Below are positions 22,840 to 30,839 of a DNA stretch of 38,166 nucleotides, piece by piece. The notes under the pieces are model-generated. The model worked only from the letters and a program-made list of their open reading frames with translations. It made no database searches and was not told where the DNA came from. Within the stretch, counting starts at the first letter, position 1; the number at the start of each line of letters is the position of its first letter. The position numbers were made by a program, and so were the translations under genes. This DNA comes from a virus, in the IMG/VR virus record IMGVR_UViG_3300036781_000318, positions 1 to 38,166 of that record. The stretch is one strand, 5' to 3'.

Positions 22840-23340
22840 TCAGTTACTCGGTAAATAATTGATCTTCAAATGCCAGCTGAACGTGGACGTGGCATTACCG
22901 GTGACTTTGATATCTATCGATTGCGTGGAGGTGTTGGCGACCATGGTGACGGTCGGGATCCCGATTAGGGCAGTGATGTTCGTCTGTATGTTGTTCAGCG
23001 GCGAACCTTGCAGCGTGACGTTGCCGGTAGACCTGGTGAACATCCCTTGTGCAGTGCCGAATGCCGCGTTCGTATGGGTCGAATCGCTGGCGTACCAAGT
23101 GACCTGAATGCCAACGTCCTGGTTCTGCTTCAAGGGAATGCTGAAGGCCGTTTTTGCGGTCGCATTGGTCGTATTCAATGGGTCTATCGTCGCCGTAAGA
23201 TCATTGAATGCCGGATAATCGGATTCAGTGCCTTGGGAACCAAAAAGGTTTGGATGGATTCGCATTCCGGAAAAAAGCCCGGCGCCAAAGACCAAGGCTG
23301 TGCAGATTGCGGCAATCAGTATTTTCTGGAAGTTCTTCAT
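22840..23340 (-). CDS. Membrane-anchored virion-module protein, 166 aa
   Basis: Residues 7-26 form an N-terminal anchor (ILIAAICTALVFGAGLFSGM). The exported part starts with an acidic linker (GTESDYPAFNDLTA) and continues as a beta domain with NTSTQSIDIKVTGNATSTFS. The layout of anchor, short linker containing YP, then beta domain is like the 178-aa protein at 27261-27797, though the domains differ. It probably displays its beta domain outside the membrane. It begins just after the 841-aa adhesin gene's stop with AATAGG upstream. Confidence 0.7.
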   Translation of the reverse strand: MKNFQKILIAAICTALVFGAGLFSGMRIHPNLFGSQGTESDYPAFNDLTATIDPLNTTNATAKTAFSIPLKQNQDVGIQVTWYASDSTHTNAAFGTAQGMFTRSTGNVTLQGSPLNNIQTNITALIGIPTVTMVANTSTQSIDIKVTGNATSTFSWHLKINYLPSN

Positions 23341-23341
23341 C

Positions 23342-25867
23342 CTATTGGTAGCTCATTGTTTGAATGGTAAAGGATGCGGAACTTACTGTGTTGTTGGTAT
23401 CCATGCCATAGCTCATGAAAGGAGTGACAGAAGAGGTCGGGATCGTTCCCGTGATGGTTCCCGTGACGTCCGCTCCCCGGTTTTTTGAGACGTAATAAGT
23501 TACCGAAGTTCCGCTGGTTACGGCCGCGCGCATGTCTAGGGTATCGTTCGCGGCGACCGTGGTCAGTGCCGAGGTTCGGGTCTCACTGCTCCCGTTGGCT
23601 TCCGTTCCGTACACTGTCGCCGTAGTCCCGTTACATACGATTATGAAACCGATATGAGCATCGGTCATGACAAACTGGCCCGTGATTGCGCTCAGGGAAG
23701 GGGTGCCCAACCCGAAATACATGTCGCCAACCTGAGTCGTGAATCCGTTTCCGGAGCTGGTGTTGTTGGCCACGGAGAAACCGATATTCGGGTTCCCGGA
23801 GAAAATCGGCACTGTGGCCGAACCTTGCGTGTCATACAAGGCCCAAGACTGGGTGGTTCCTCCTAATTCCGTATTTGCGGATAGGATGGCGCCCCTGATT
23901 CCGACCGTGTTGGCGAAACCTGCGCCGCTGATGCTGATGGTATTAGCCGTAAGACGTCCGCTGGTTGCGGTGTTGAACTGGAACGTCTGAATCGAACGAG
24001 GAATTATTGTCGGGGTGAAGGTCTGGAACGTAGGATCCGCGGTCGAGCCGTTCGAGGTGAGTACCTGACCCGACGTGCCGGCACTGGTGACGTTCACCGC
24101 GCTGGTGCCGTTTCCGATGACCACGCCGTGAACCGTGAGCGTTCCGGCTCCTGTACCGCCGCGGCCGACTGCGAGAGTCCCAGTCCATCCGAGGGTCAGG
24201 GAGCTTGCCTGGAGCAATGCCGTCGAAGGGGTGCCGCCCAATGTCAGCGTGACGTTCGTGTCGTCAGTCTTGGTGAGCGCTGCTGGAGTGACTCCGCCGG
24301 TTGCAGCAATAGTGATTGCGTTGTTGGCGTTCGTAATGGTTATGCCGGTTCCTGCTGTCAGGGTCGCTGCGGTGAAATTCGCAGCTGAAGTACTACCGAT
24401 GAGAAGTTGACCGTCCGTAGGAGCTGATCCGCCATAAGCGACGATTTTTCCTGAAGTGTTGATTTGGAATTGTGATGAAGAACCTACGTTGAACAGAGAT
24501 ACCGGACTCATGTTTCCTACGGAAACGTCACTGGTGCTTCCTTGGATGAACATGGAAACCGTTGTCAGGCTTCCGAATGCAGGAGCAGCAGTGAAGCCCA
24601 TATCCTGTCCTGCTGCGGCCCGGAAGGAAACTCCGTTCGCGATGCCGAACGAAGGAATGGCTGCGCGAGATCCGAAGAACTGACCACCGTGGTTTGCATC
24701 GCCAGCGAACATGCGATAGATGGCAAAGCTGTTCGTGGCAGTGCTGGTGTTCAAAAGCGTCATGTTCAGTCCGTTACCGGCTGACTCACTGCCCTGCATG
24801 CTCAAAGCATCGAAAGCATTCAGCGTTACTCCGCCGATACCTACCTGCCCAAATCCTCCGTTGTTCTTCACCTGAAGCATGTTCACGAAAGCCGATGAGC
24901 CGCCGGAAGGAGCGCGCAAGACTGCGAAGTCGTCCTCAGAAGTGCGCAACTGGGCAAGCCATGTAGGGGATGCTGTATTCACAAAGCTAAATGCAGACCC
25001 ATTGTAATATCCGTTGACTCCGAAAGTCGCACGGTCTTGTCCTAACCCGGTCTGGGAGTTGAACAAGAAAGCGGCACCGGTTGTCTGGCCATCGACACGG
25101 AGTGCTGCATTCGTACCTGAATTCATCAGTTCAAGGGTGTTCTGTGGACTTGCGGTTCCAATCCCCAATCGCTTGTTCGTGGAATCGTAGAAGAAATTAG
25201 AGTTGTCCTGCGCGATAGTGGCAGTAGGATTTACATAAAGCACCGATCCGGCCGTACCGCTGGTGATTGTTCCGCCGATTGCTGGGCTTGTTCCTGCGTA
25301 TTGCGGAATGTTCAGGGTGCCGCCGGAGAACGTGGCCGCGCCGCTGGTGCCGGTCGTGGTGAGGGTGATGGCACCCTGCTTGTTATTGAAAGTGTTCCAG
25401 TCGGTTGAGGTGAGCTGTCCGGATTGGGAGGTCGTTGCGTTCTGCAATACCAAAGACAAAGCCGGCGTGGTCGTAGAGTTCGTGACCGTGCCGGTGAATC
25501 CGCCGCTGTTCGTAAAGGAGAATGCCGTGACCGTTCCGCTGCCTCCGCCGCCGGATCCGCAAGCGGCCCCTGCTCCGGAGACGTTGCCGTTGGTGTCAGC
25601 TTGCAAGCATTGCGTGCTTCCGGAAACCCCGGTGATCTGCAAGCTTGGTGTCTGAAGCAATGCCGATCCCGAGGACGTCTTTGAGCCGACCAACACCTTT
25701 TCGGTTACTCCGGCGCGCGGATAGATCGCGTTGGATCCGTTGTTGAACCATTGGTCGAGCGTGGAGATCGTGTCGCCGAAAACGGCTTTGTTCACGATGG
25801 CCGTGCCGGCACCGGCAATGCCGATGATCGCGAACGCTGAGACTAATATTTTTTTCCAGGTCTTCAT
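23342..25867 (-). CDS. Large membrane-anchored fibre/adhesin, 841 aa
   Basis: Residues 1-27 form an anchor (KKILVSAFAIIGIAGAGTAI). A Gly/Ser/Thr-rich shaft follows with the phage-fibre module SGTVTAFSFTNSGGFTGTVT and TSQSGQLTSTDWNTFNNKQG. A segment with LGIGTASPQNTLELMNSGTN is of the type found in fibre proteins with C-terminal chaperones. Another repeat-type segment is TLAVGRGGTGAGTLTVHGVV with GQVLTSNGS. The last 200 residues are a jelly-roll-like domain (VGIRGAILSANTELGG to SASFTIQTMSYQ). It is likely the main receptor-binding fibre. AAGGA lies 6 bases before its start. Confidence 0.75.
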   Translation of the reverse strand: MKTWKKILVSAFAIIGIAGAGTAIVNKAVFGDTISTLDQWFNNGSNAIYPRAGVTEKVLVGSKTSSGSALLQTPSLQITGVSGSTQCLQADTNGNVSGAGAACGSGGGGSGTVTAFSFTNSGGFTGTVTNSTTTPALSLVLQNATTSQSGQLTSTDWNTFNNKQGAITLTTTGTSGAATFSGGTLNIPQYAGTSPAIGGTITSGTAGSVLYVNPTATIAQDNSNFFYDSTNKRLGIGTASPQNTLELMNSGTNAALRVDGQTTGAAFLFNSQTGLGQDRATFGVNGYYNGSAFSFVNTASPTWLAQLRTSEDDFAVLRAPSGGSSAFVNMLQVKNNGGFGQVGIGGVTLNAFDALSMQGSESAGNGLNMTLLNTSTATNSFAIYRMFAGDANHGGQFFGSRAAIPSFGIANGVSFRAAAGQDMGFTAAPAFGSLTTVSMFIQGSTSDVSVGNMSPVSLFNVGSSSQFQINTSGKIVAYGGSAPTDGQLLIGSTSAANFTAATLTAGTGITITNANNAITIAATGGVTPAALTKTDDTNVTLTLGGTPSTALLQASSLTLGWTGTLAVGRGGTGAGTLTVHGVVIGNGTSAVNVTSAGTSGQVLTSNGSTADPTFQTFTPTIIPRSIQTFQFNTATSGRLTANTISISGAGFANTVGIRGAILSANTELGGTTQSWALYDTQGSATVPIFSGNPNIGFSVANNTSSGNGFTTQVGDMYFGLGTPSLSAITGQFVMTDAHIGFIIVCNGTTATVYGTEANGSSETRTSALTTVAANDTLDMRAAVTSGTSVTYYVSKNRGADVTGTITGTIPTSSVTPFMSYGMDTNNTVSSASFTIQTMSYQ

Positions 25868-26794
25868 TTAGAATCCTTGGGCTAGGCGTTCGGCAAGCTT
25901 TTCGGCTTCGATGCGCCCGTCATTATTTTTTTCAGTTTCGACATTCTTCGGAACCTTGCTGTACACGAAGCGCTCGATGCCGGAGAGGTTCTTCAGGAAA
26001 GCAGAGCTTAAATCCCTGCGGTTCAGTTCGAGCTTGACCCCCAAATCCTGGCTGAGGGCTTCGATAAGTTCGGTCATGGCACTTCGGGTCGTTTCATGCC
26101 CCTCATCGCCATTACGGGCCATTTCTGCAAGGCTGGCGGCATTCGAGACGATCTCCCTGCGCAGCCTTTGGACGTTTTCGGCAGGCTCGCGGAGAAGTTC
26201 GGGGTCAAAGCGGTATTTTTCGACTTTTCCGCCGACCGAGGAGACGGAATCGATCATGCCGGACATCATTGCTTGGAGCTGTTCGGCCATCATCGTCCTG
26301 TAGTCCTCATGTTCCGCGGACAGCGCGGCGATCAGCTCGATGATGCGAGGGATGAGGTCGAGTTCCTTGATGCGCTTCTGCTTGGGGAGCTTGCGCTCGA
26401 TGATATCCTCGATCTTCCTGTAATCGACATCGGCGCCCCCTCCGCCTGCGCCGCCTCCGAATGCCACGGAACTCGGCACGCGCAGCTGAACCAAATAAGT
26501 CGTGGTGTCGATCTCGTAGTTCGGGCTGGGCGTGACGTACCCTGAATCCAGGTAGACTTCCGTGCGCACGTTGATGTAGCTGCCGAGTCCGGAAGGGTCA
26601 GGAGGGACGGTATAGCTCTTCGAGAAGAACCCGTTGCCGAGATCGGTGAGCGGAACCGTCGCGATGACCTTGTTCGTAAGCGCATTGAACACCGTGGACT
26701 TCACGAAATACGTCGTGGTGTCATTCGGGTCTGCAATCTGGTAAGCGAGAGGGAACTGCTCGCCAGGGCTGATTTGTACGCCTACTCCGAACAT
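25868..26794 (-). CDS. Two-domain structural protein, beta N-terminus and coiled-coil C-terminus, 308 aa
   Basis: Residues 1-115 are beta-rich (FPLAYQIADPNDTTTYFVKS). A Gly-rich hinge (FGGGAGGGGADVDYRK) follows. Residues 125-308 are helical and charged, with long heptad-like stretches (LREPAENVQRLRREIVSNAA). There is no signal peptide. This form suits a trimeric or dimeric stalk or a tail-fibre base. It sits between a short anchored protein and the large fibre gene, so a linker or connector for the fibre is reasonable. Function is otherwise unknown. Confidence 0.7.
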   Translation of the reverse strand: MFGVGVQISPGEQFPLAYQIADPNDTTTYFVKSTVFNALTNKVIATVPLTDLGNGFFSKSYTVPPDPSGLGSYINVRTEVYLDSGYVTPSPNYEIDTTTYLVQLRVPSSVAFGGGAGGGGADVDYRKIEDIIERKLPKQKRIKELDLIPRIIELIAALSAEHEDYRTMMAEQLQAMMSGMIDSVSSVGGKVEKYRFDPELLREPAENVQRLRREIVSNAASLAEMARNGDEGHETTRSAMTELIEALSQDLGVKLELNRRDLSSAFLKNLSGIERFVYSKVPKNVETEKNNDGRIEAEKLAERLAQGF

Positions 26795-26797
26795 GGG

Positions 26798-27193
26798 CTA
26801 TTGGTTATAAGTAATCATCAGCTTCGGGGTCGAGGCTGAGGCGATCGCGGAGACGATTCCGGTATATCCGCGCGTGAGGTCAATCGAGTACGACCCTCCC
26901 GGAACGAGCTTGATGCCGGTCGATGCCGCACAGGTGGCCGCCAGGCAAAGATAAATGCTGTTGGTGGCATCGTCATTCTGGAAGAACGCGTACTGTCGCC
27001 CGGAAGAGGCGACCAATGCGACGCCGGTCGCCGTGCTGGTCGAAATCGACGTGATGGTGGTCGATGAGAACACGGTTCCGGTGGAGAAACTGCCGAGGTT
27101 GCCTTGTCCGGTCGGCTTCACGTTGATCAGGACGATCAACCCGACTCCGATAATCGCGAGCAGGAAGCACTCGATGATTTTTATTGCTTTCAT
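26798..27193 (-). CDS. Small membrane-anchored beta protein, 131 aa
   Basis: An N-terminal anchor spans about residues 7-26 (IECFLLAIIGVGLIVLINVK). The rest is a Ser/Thr-rich beta domain containing ALVASSGRQYAFFQNDDATN, SIYLCLAATCAASTGIKLVP and a Gly-rich turn. Such domains resemble small phage decoration or fibre-accessory domains. Two cysteines (in CLAATCAA) could form a disulfide. No Shine-Dalgarno precedes the ATG; the leader is AACAAAACC. It lies downstream of a hairpin at 27224-27250. Confidence 0.7.
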   Translation of the reverse strand: MKAIKIIECFLLAIIGVGLIVLINVKPTGQGNLGSFSTGTVFSSTTITSISTSTATGVALVASSGRQYAFFQNDDATNSIYLCLAATCAASTGIKLVPGGSYSIDLTRGYTGIVSAIASASTPKLMITYNQ

Positions 27194-27223
27194 GGTTTTG
27201 TTAATTGGTTAGTGATACAAGCG

Positions 27224-27254
27224 AAGCACCCGACTTTCGGTCAGGTGCTTTTTT
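27224..27254 (+). terminator. Hairpin with T-tract on the plus strand
   Basis: AAGCACC (27224-27230) pairs with GGTGCTT (27244-27250), and GAC/GTC extends the stem after one mismatch. Six T residues follow on the plus strand. The minus strand has only two. The structure is therefore a terminator for rightward transcription although all genes run leftward. On the minus strand it would be a hairpin in the short gap before the 131-aa gene. Confidence 0.5.
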
Positions 27255-27260
27255 GAATCG

Positions 27261-27797
27261 CTAGTTGACGATCGTGAAACTCAGGCAGTCCGGGTTCGTG
27301 GTCGGAGCGGCTGTGGCGGTAATCGTAAAGGATGTACCGGCAGTGCGTGCGGTCACGAGATAGCCTGAAGAGTTGTCGGAAGTGTTGCAAGTGACGCCAA
27401 GACGGGTACCGAGTGAGGTATCGTGCGTGACATCGATCTGGCTGTTCGCCGTCACCGCGGTCGTGTTGACGACAACGGTGGTCGCTGCTGCCGCGATGAC
27501 GACCGACCCGTTAGGGGCGGCTGCGCATACGGCAGGGGAAGCGGACGAATTGCAGTTCACCGTGCTGTTCAAGGCACCCACGGTCACGGGCTGAGTCCCG
27601 AAGGAGAAAGCCGTAGTGTTCGTGTTGTTCGGATTCAAGACGGATCCGAGGGATCCGAGCTTGATGCCGTTCGTGAACCACGAAGGGTAGTTCTCGACCG
27701 TTCCGCCCAGCGGCTTGCTGGAGGAATGGTAGAAACCGGCCGACACTATCAACGAGATAACCAACGAGACAATCAGCGCTGTAAAGAAATTTTTCAT
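27261..27797 (-). CDS. Membrane-anchored decoration-like protein, 178 aa
   Basis: An anchor covers about residues 5-24 (FTALIVSLVISLIVSAGFYH). A linker with ENYPSWFTNGIKLGSLGSVL follows. The C-terminal half is a beta domain with VNTTAVTANSQIDVTHDTSL, RLGVTCNTSDNSSGYLVTAR and PTTNPDCLSFTIVN, a module I recall from many phage and Patescibacteria-linked sequences. Its four cysteines may pair. It is the gene right after the major capsid protein, where decoration proteins are usual, but the anchor suggests membrane or surface display before assembly. Confidence 0.7.
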   Translation of the reverse strand: MKNFFTALIVSLVISLIVSAGFYHSSSKPLGGTVENYPSWFTNGIKLGSLGSVLNPNNTNTTAFSFGTQPVTVGALNSTVNCNSSASPAVCAAAPNGSVVIAAAATTVVVNTTAVTANSQIDVTHDTSLGTRLGVTCNTSDNSSGYLVTARTAGTSFTITATAAPTTNPDCLSFTIVN

Positions 27798-27811
27798 CTT
27801 TGGGCCTTCAT

Positions 27812-27832
27812 CGGGGGAGGGTCACTCCCCCG
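27812..27832 (-). other. GC-rich hairpin after the capsid gene
   Basis: CGGGGGAG (27812-27819) pairs perfectly with CTCCCCCG (27825-27832) around a 5-nt loop. It lies between the major capsid stop and the next start. No U-tract follows on either strand, so it is more likely a stabilising 3' end or partial pause than a full terminator. Confidence 0.5.
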
Positions 27833-27838
27833 GATTGG

Positions 27839-29140
27839 TTAGTTAGTTACCTGGGTTGGAGCGATGAACGCGCTGCTCTGCAGCACTACGTCAACGATCT
27901 GAGGCTTCTGCTCAGTGAACATTTTGTAGCCGTACAGGTTCCAGGTCACGAAGTCGCGGCCGACTTTTCCGGTGACAGGGTTGATGTACAGGTTCGGGGT
28001 CTGCTGCATGATCAGGTCGATGGACTTGTTCAGCCCGAGGATCGCGTGGGTCTTCTGCAATCCGACCGGCCAGCTGTTGTTGGTCGAGGTCAGGACGGAA
28101 GCCACGACCGCGGAACCGACACCCTGGACGTAGACCTTGACGGTCGTGGTCGTTGGGAGCGTCGCGGTCAGGCCGCTGAGGAACAGCACTTGTGCCGTGG
28201 TCAGGGAAGCCTGGGTGAAGCCCACGCCGTTAGCGGTGGTCGTGTACGGAGCTGCAAGCAATGCCTGCAAGTTCGTCGCGGTACCGGCCGCGGAACCGGC
28301 GATCAGCACGTTGCCGGCAGTGGTGCCGATTGCGCTGACGAAGGTGAACAGCAAGCCGCCGATGGTGACGGTATCGTTCGCCGTTGGGTTCGTAGGGATC
28401 TGCAAGGTCGCTTCCCAAGGGAGGTTGTTCGACACGAACAAATCGAAGTCCGCGAAGCGGCCAGCGTGTCCGTTCATCGATACCTTGTCGCCGAATGCGC
28501 TGTTCTTGCCGCCCAGATAGGAAAGCAGGACATGGTACAGACGGGAAGGAATCGCTGCGCCGAGCATTTGGCCGAGCGTATCCTTCTGCACGTTTCCGGA
28601 GAACTTGTCGGTGCCAGGCTGGTACTCGGTGTTTACTGCGAGCAACACGTCGATGGCCTGGTAGAAGATCTCGGCTACGTTCGCGACGGAAAGGTTCACG
28701 CCGTTGCCGGTCGTGCCGCCCAATGTCCCGTCATCGATCTGGGCGTTGTTGGTTCCCTGCTGCATCGCTGCGAGCAAGTCGCCGTCAACCTGGTTCCACA
28801 GGCGGTACATGGCCTTGGTGCCGTACTTCTTCTGTACAGGCAACTGGAACTGGAGGGTCTGCCATTTTGGCAGATAGAACGAAACTTCTTTCTTCTTGTT
28901 GACGATGAGGGTCTCATCGGTGTCGACAAGGGCCTGAGTGGAGTACGATCCGTCTCCGCCCATGTCATTGACGTAAAAGTCAGAGGCATAGGTGCGGTGC
29001 ACGGTGTCGCCCATTTCAAGCATTGGAGCCAGGCGTTCAGAGGCAAAGAACTTATAGACCGGGCGCTTGTAGTGCGTGATCTGATAGATCTTGTCCCAGA
29101 CCGCCATGATGTCCATGGTGTTTGGATTGGATCCGAACAT
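27839..29140 (-). CDS. Major capsid protein with inserted domain
   Basis: The 433-aa protein follows a scaffold-type gene and has the look of an HK97-fold coat protein: N-arm with VWDKIYQITHYKRPVYKFFA, a long E-loop-like region, then the P-domain helix EIFYQAIDVLLAVNTEYQPG. About 90 residues (near 238-330) look inserted before GLQKTHAILGLNKSIDLIMQ. They begin PTNPTANDTVTIGGLLFTFV and carry ATATNLQALLAA, a module common in phage structural proteins. The coat fold then resumes to the C-terminus (DFVTWNLYGYKMFTEQKPQI). No Shine-Dalgarno is seen before the ATG. Confidence 0.82.
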   Translation of the reverse strand: MFGSNPNTMDIMAVWDKIYQITHYKRPVYKFFASERLAPMLEMGDTVHRTYASDFYVNDMGGDGSYSTQALVDTDETLIVNKKKEVSFYLPKWQTLQFQLPVQKKYGTKAMYRLWNQVDGDLLAAMQQGTNNAQIDDGTLGGTTGNGVNLSVANVAEIFYQAIDVLLAVNTEYQPGTDKFSGNVQKDTLGQMLGAAIPSRLYHVLLSYLGGKNSAFGDKVSMNGHAGRFADFDLFVSNNLPWEATLQIPTNPTANDTVTIGGLLFTFVSAIGTTAGNVLIAGSAAGTATNLQALLAAPYTTTANGVGFTQASLTTAQVLFLSGLTATLPTTTTVKVYVQGVGSAVVASVLTSTNNSWPVGLQKTHAILGLNKSIDLIMQQTPNLYINPVTGKVGRDFVTWNLYGYKMFTEQKPQIVDVVLQSSAFIAPTQVTN

Positions 29141-29181
29141 GGTAGTGGGTATGTTAGTTGATGATACCCATTTTCACATAG

Positions 29182-30231
29182 CTATCTTCTAACTCGGATC
29201 TTCTGCCCGTCTCGGTTGATGGTAAGGCGGTCAGCCTTGTCGACTTCGGAATTGAAGTCGGCTTCCATTTGCTCGATATCCTTGGGGGTGTAGTTCTCGG
29301 GTGACTTGTTCTCATAGGAACGGCCTCTCGGCTCGTCGTCAGCCCGTTCGCTGGCCCCTCGGGATCCGCTTTCGAAAGTTTTCTTCTTTGCCTTGAAGAT
29401 ATCTTTGAATTTCCCCTGTTCCTTGAACAGGATGAAGTCCAGCGGCATGGGTGGATGGTTTGCATCGGTAAAGCCGTACTTCTTGGAATGCGCGAGTTGC
29501 AGCATTGCCGTTCGGGCCTTGTCCAATTGCGCAGGCGTGGCGTTCGGGTACCGCTCCTGAATCTCAGGGAGTACGTCGTTCCATTCCTTCTGGTCGTTCG
29601 CGGCTTCGGCGGCAACGAATTTCTGTTGCTCGATTTCCTCGATGACTGGCGCTATCGGCGCGATGATCTGCTTTTGCAGCGCATCAATGAACTGGGGAAG
29701 CTTGTCCTCTGAGATTCCGTACTCCTTGGCGAGTTTCTGGATCTCTTCGACGGACTTGTCTTCCTGTTTCTCGGTAAGATTGCCGGATTGAATCGCTTCA
29801 ATCCTCGTGGCAATGTTCTCAAGCGTCTTATTGAGCTTGCGTTGCGTAGCGTAGAATTGCTCTTGTGAAATGAACTGGGTCTTTTTGTTGCCTTTGCGGT
29901 CGGATGGATCTTCCGGCTCGTCGCCGTCTTCCTCATCGCCCTCATCGGCTTCGTCCGATTCTTTTTCCTCTTCATCGTCAGATTCTTCGGTTTCCTCCTC
30001 ATCGGATTCTTCCTCGTCATCATCGTCGTCAGATTCTTTTTCCTCGGCCATTTCGCGCTTCAGATCCTCGGCTTGAGAATCGAAAGAGTCGGTGTTGAAC
30101 GGATCCTGCCTCTCGGGAACCCCGTCCGCATCGATAACTTTGCGGTCGGCTCCGTACATGGATGAATCGTTCTTCTGTGCTTCGGCGAAATCCCTTTCGA
30201 GATCGTCGATATCTTGCTGCTCTCCGAACAT
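29182..30231 (-). CDS. Capsid scaffold protein
   Basis: This 349-aa protein precedes the capsid gene and has scaffold features: high charge, no catalytic motif and long helices. Residues 60-110 are a nearly pure acidic run of Asp/Glu/Ser. A coiled-coil region (QEQFYATQRKLNKTLENIAT) follows, then a helical core and a basic C-terminus (INRDGQKIRVRR), which in scaffold proteins often contacts the coat. The start has no Shine-Dalgarno and lies in a 228-bp non-coding segment with RNA structure. Confidence 0.8.
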   Translation of the reverse strand: MFGEQQDIDDLERDFAEAQKNDSSMYGADRKVIDADGVPERQDPFNTDSFDSQAEDLKREMAEEKESDDDDDEEESDEEETEESDDEEEKESDEADEGDEEDGDEPEDPSDRKGNKKTQFISQEQFYATQRKLNKTLENIATRIEAIQSGNLTEKQEDKSVEEIQKLAKEYGISEDKLPQFIDALQKQIIAPIAPVIEEIEQQKFVAAEAANDQKEWNDVLPEIQERYPNATPAQLDKARTAMLQLAHSKKYGFTDANHPPMPLDFILFKEQGKFKDIFKAKKKTFESGSRGASERADDEPRGRSYENKSPENYTPKDIEQMEADFNSEVDKADRLTINRDGQKIRVRR

Positions 30232-30335
30232 AATTTAGTCGTTGGTTGAATAGCGGACTAGGGCTATCAGGGATAAGTTCCCATTCTCGCCGGATATCGC
30301 CGCGGTTGCGATTAGTTTTGTTCGTCAAAGCTAAT

Positions 30336-30362
30336 AAAAAACGCTATCCGAGTGATAGCGTT
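30336..30362 (-). terminator. Intrinsic terminator between portal-side genes and scaffold
   Basis: AACGCTATC (30340-30348) pairs perfectly with GATAGCGTT (30354-30362) around a 5-nt loop. On the minus strand the stem is followed by six T residues (30341-30336, partly shared with the stem). It would stop or reduce transcription coming from the packaging genes before scaffold and capsid. No clear promoter follows it, so read-through may supply the capsid genes. Confidence 0.75.
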
Positions 30363-30367
30363 AGTTG

Positions 30368-30446
30368 GGGTGCGAATACAGTGAATCCTTCCGGGAAGCC
30401 AATTCGCAACCTAATTAACGCTGCCAATCGAACGTGGAAGGATTCA
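30368..30446 (-). ncRNA. Candidate structured RNA with interleaved pairings before the terminator
   Basis: Two stems interleave. Bases 30382-30392 pair perfectly with 30436-30446 (11 bp). Bases 30371-30377 pair with 30402-30408 (7 bp, extendable after a mismatch to 30368-30369 with 30410-30411). The order means they form either a pseudoknot or two alternative folds. The segment is directly upstream of the terminator at 30336-30362 on the minus transcript, which is the arrangement of an attenuator. I see no coding potential in 30232-30459. Function is inference. Confidence 0.5.
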
Positions 30447-30459
30447 GTTTTTGAAAGTG

Positions 30460-30825
30460 CTAGGCGATCTTTGCCTTCTTGCGGAGCATTTCGGCGTGCT
30501 GGCGCGCCTGATGGTCTCCCTGGGTAGGGAATTCGGACTCATCAACGATCTCGGCGGTGAAGCCGTTGCCGGTATGGGTCGCGATGAACGCGTCTGCCGC
30601 TTCTGTAGCGGTATCGTAGTTGTCGCTCGGGAAGTCATCGGCCGAGAAGGTGCGGCTGAAAGTTCCGGTCTTCGTGGTGAACTGGACGATCACGTCGCCG
30701 TCGGTCGAGGCGGCTGGCTTTCCGGCTTTCCGCTTGGCTGGCTTTCCGGCGTCTTCCTTGTCTTCCAAATCTTCCTCGTCGACGATTTCGTCTTCGTCGG
30801 ATTCGATCTCTTTTACCTTGAACAT
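30460..30825 (-). CDS. Small acidic virion-module protein, 121 aa
   Basis: The N-terminal 30 residues are acidic (EDEIVDEEDLEDKED), followed by a basic Pro/Ala linker. The rest is a small beta-alpha domain with VIVQFTTKTGTFSRTFSADD and ATEAADAFIATHTGNGFTAE. The acidic N-terminus resembles that of scaffold or head-assembly proteins. It is the last gene before the RNA structure and terminator. No specific function is recognised. Confidence 0.7.
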   Translation of the reverse strand: MFKVKEIESDEDEIVDEEDLEDKEDAGKPAKRKAGKPAASTDGDVIVQFTTKTGTFSRTFSADDFPSDNYDTATEAADAFIATHTGNGFTAEIVDESEFPTQGDHQARQHAEMLRKKAKIA

Positions 30826-30839
30826 ATTGTCCTTTCGGA

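Noticed and set aside
27800-29161. 453-codon plus-strand open frame opposite the major capsid gene
   Set aside because: It mirrors the capsid gene almost exactly, is rich in Arg/Val/Gly from reverse-complement codons, has no ribosome site and matches no family I know. The absence of stops is explained by capsid codon bias.
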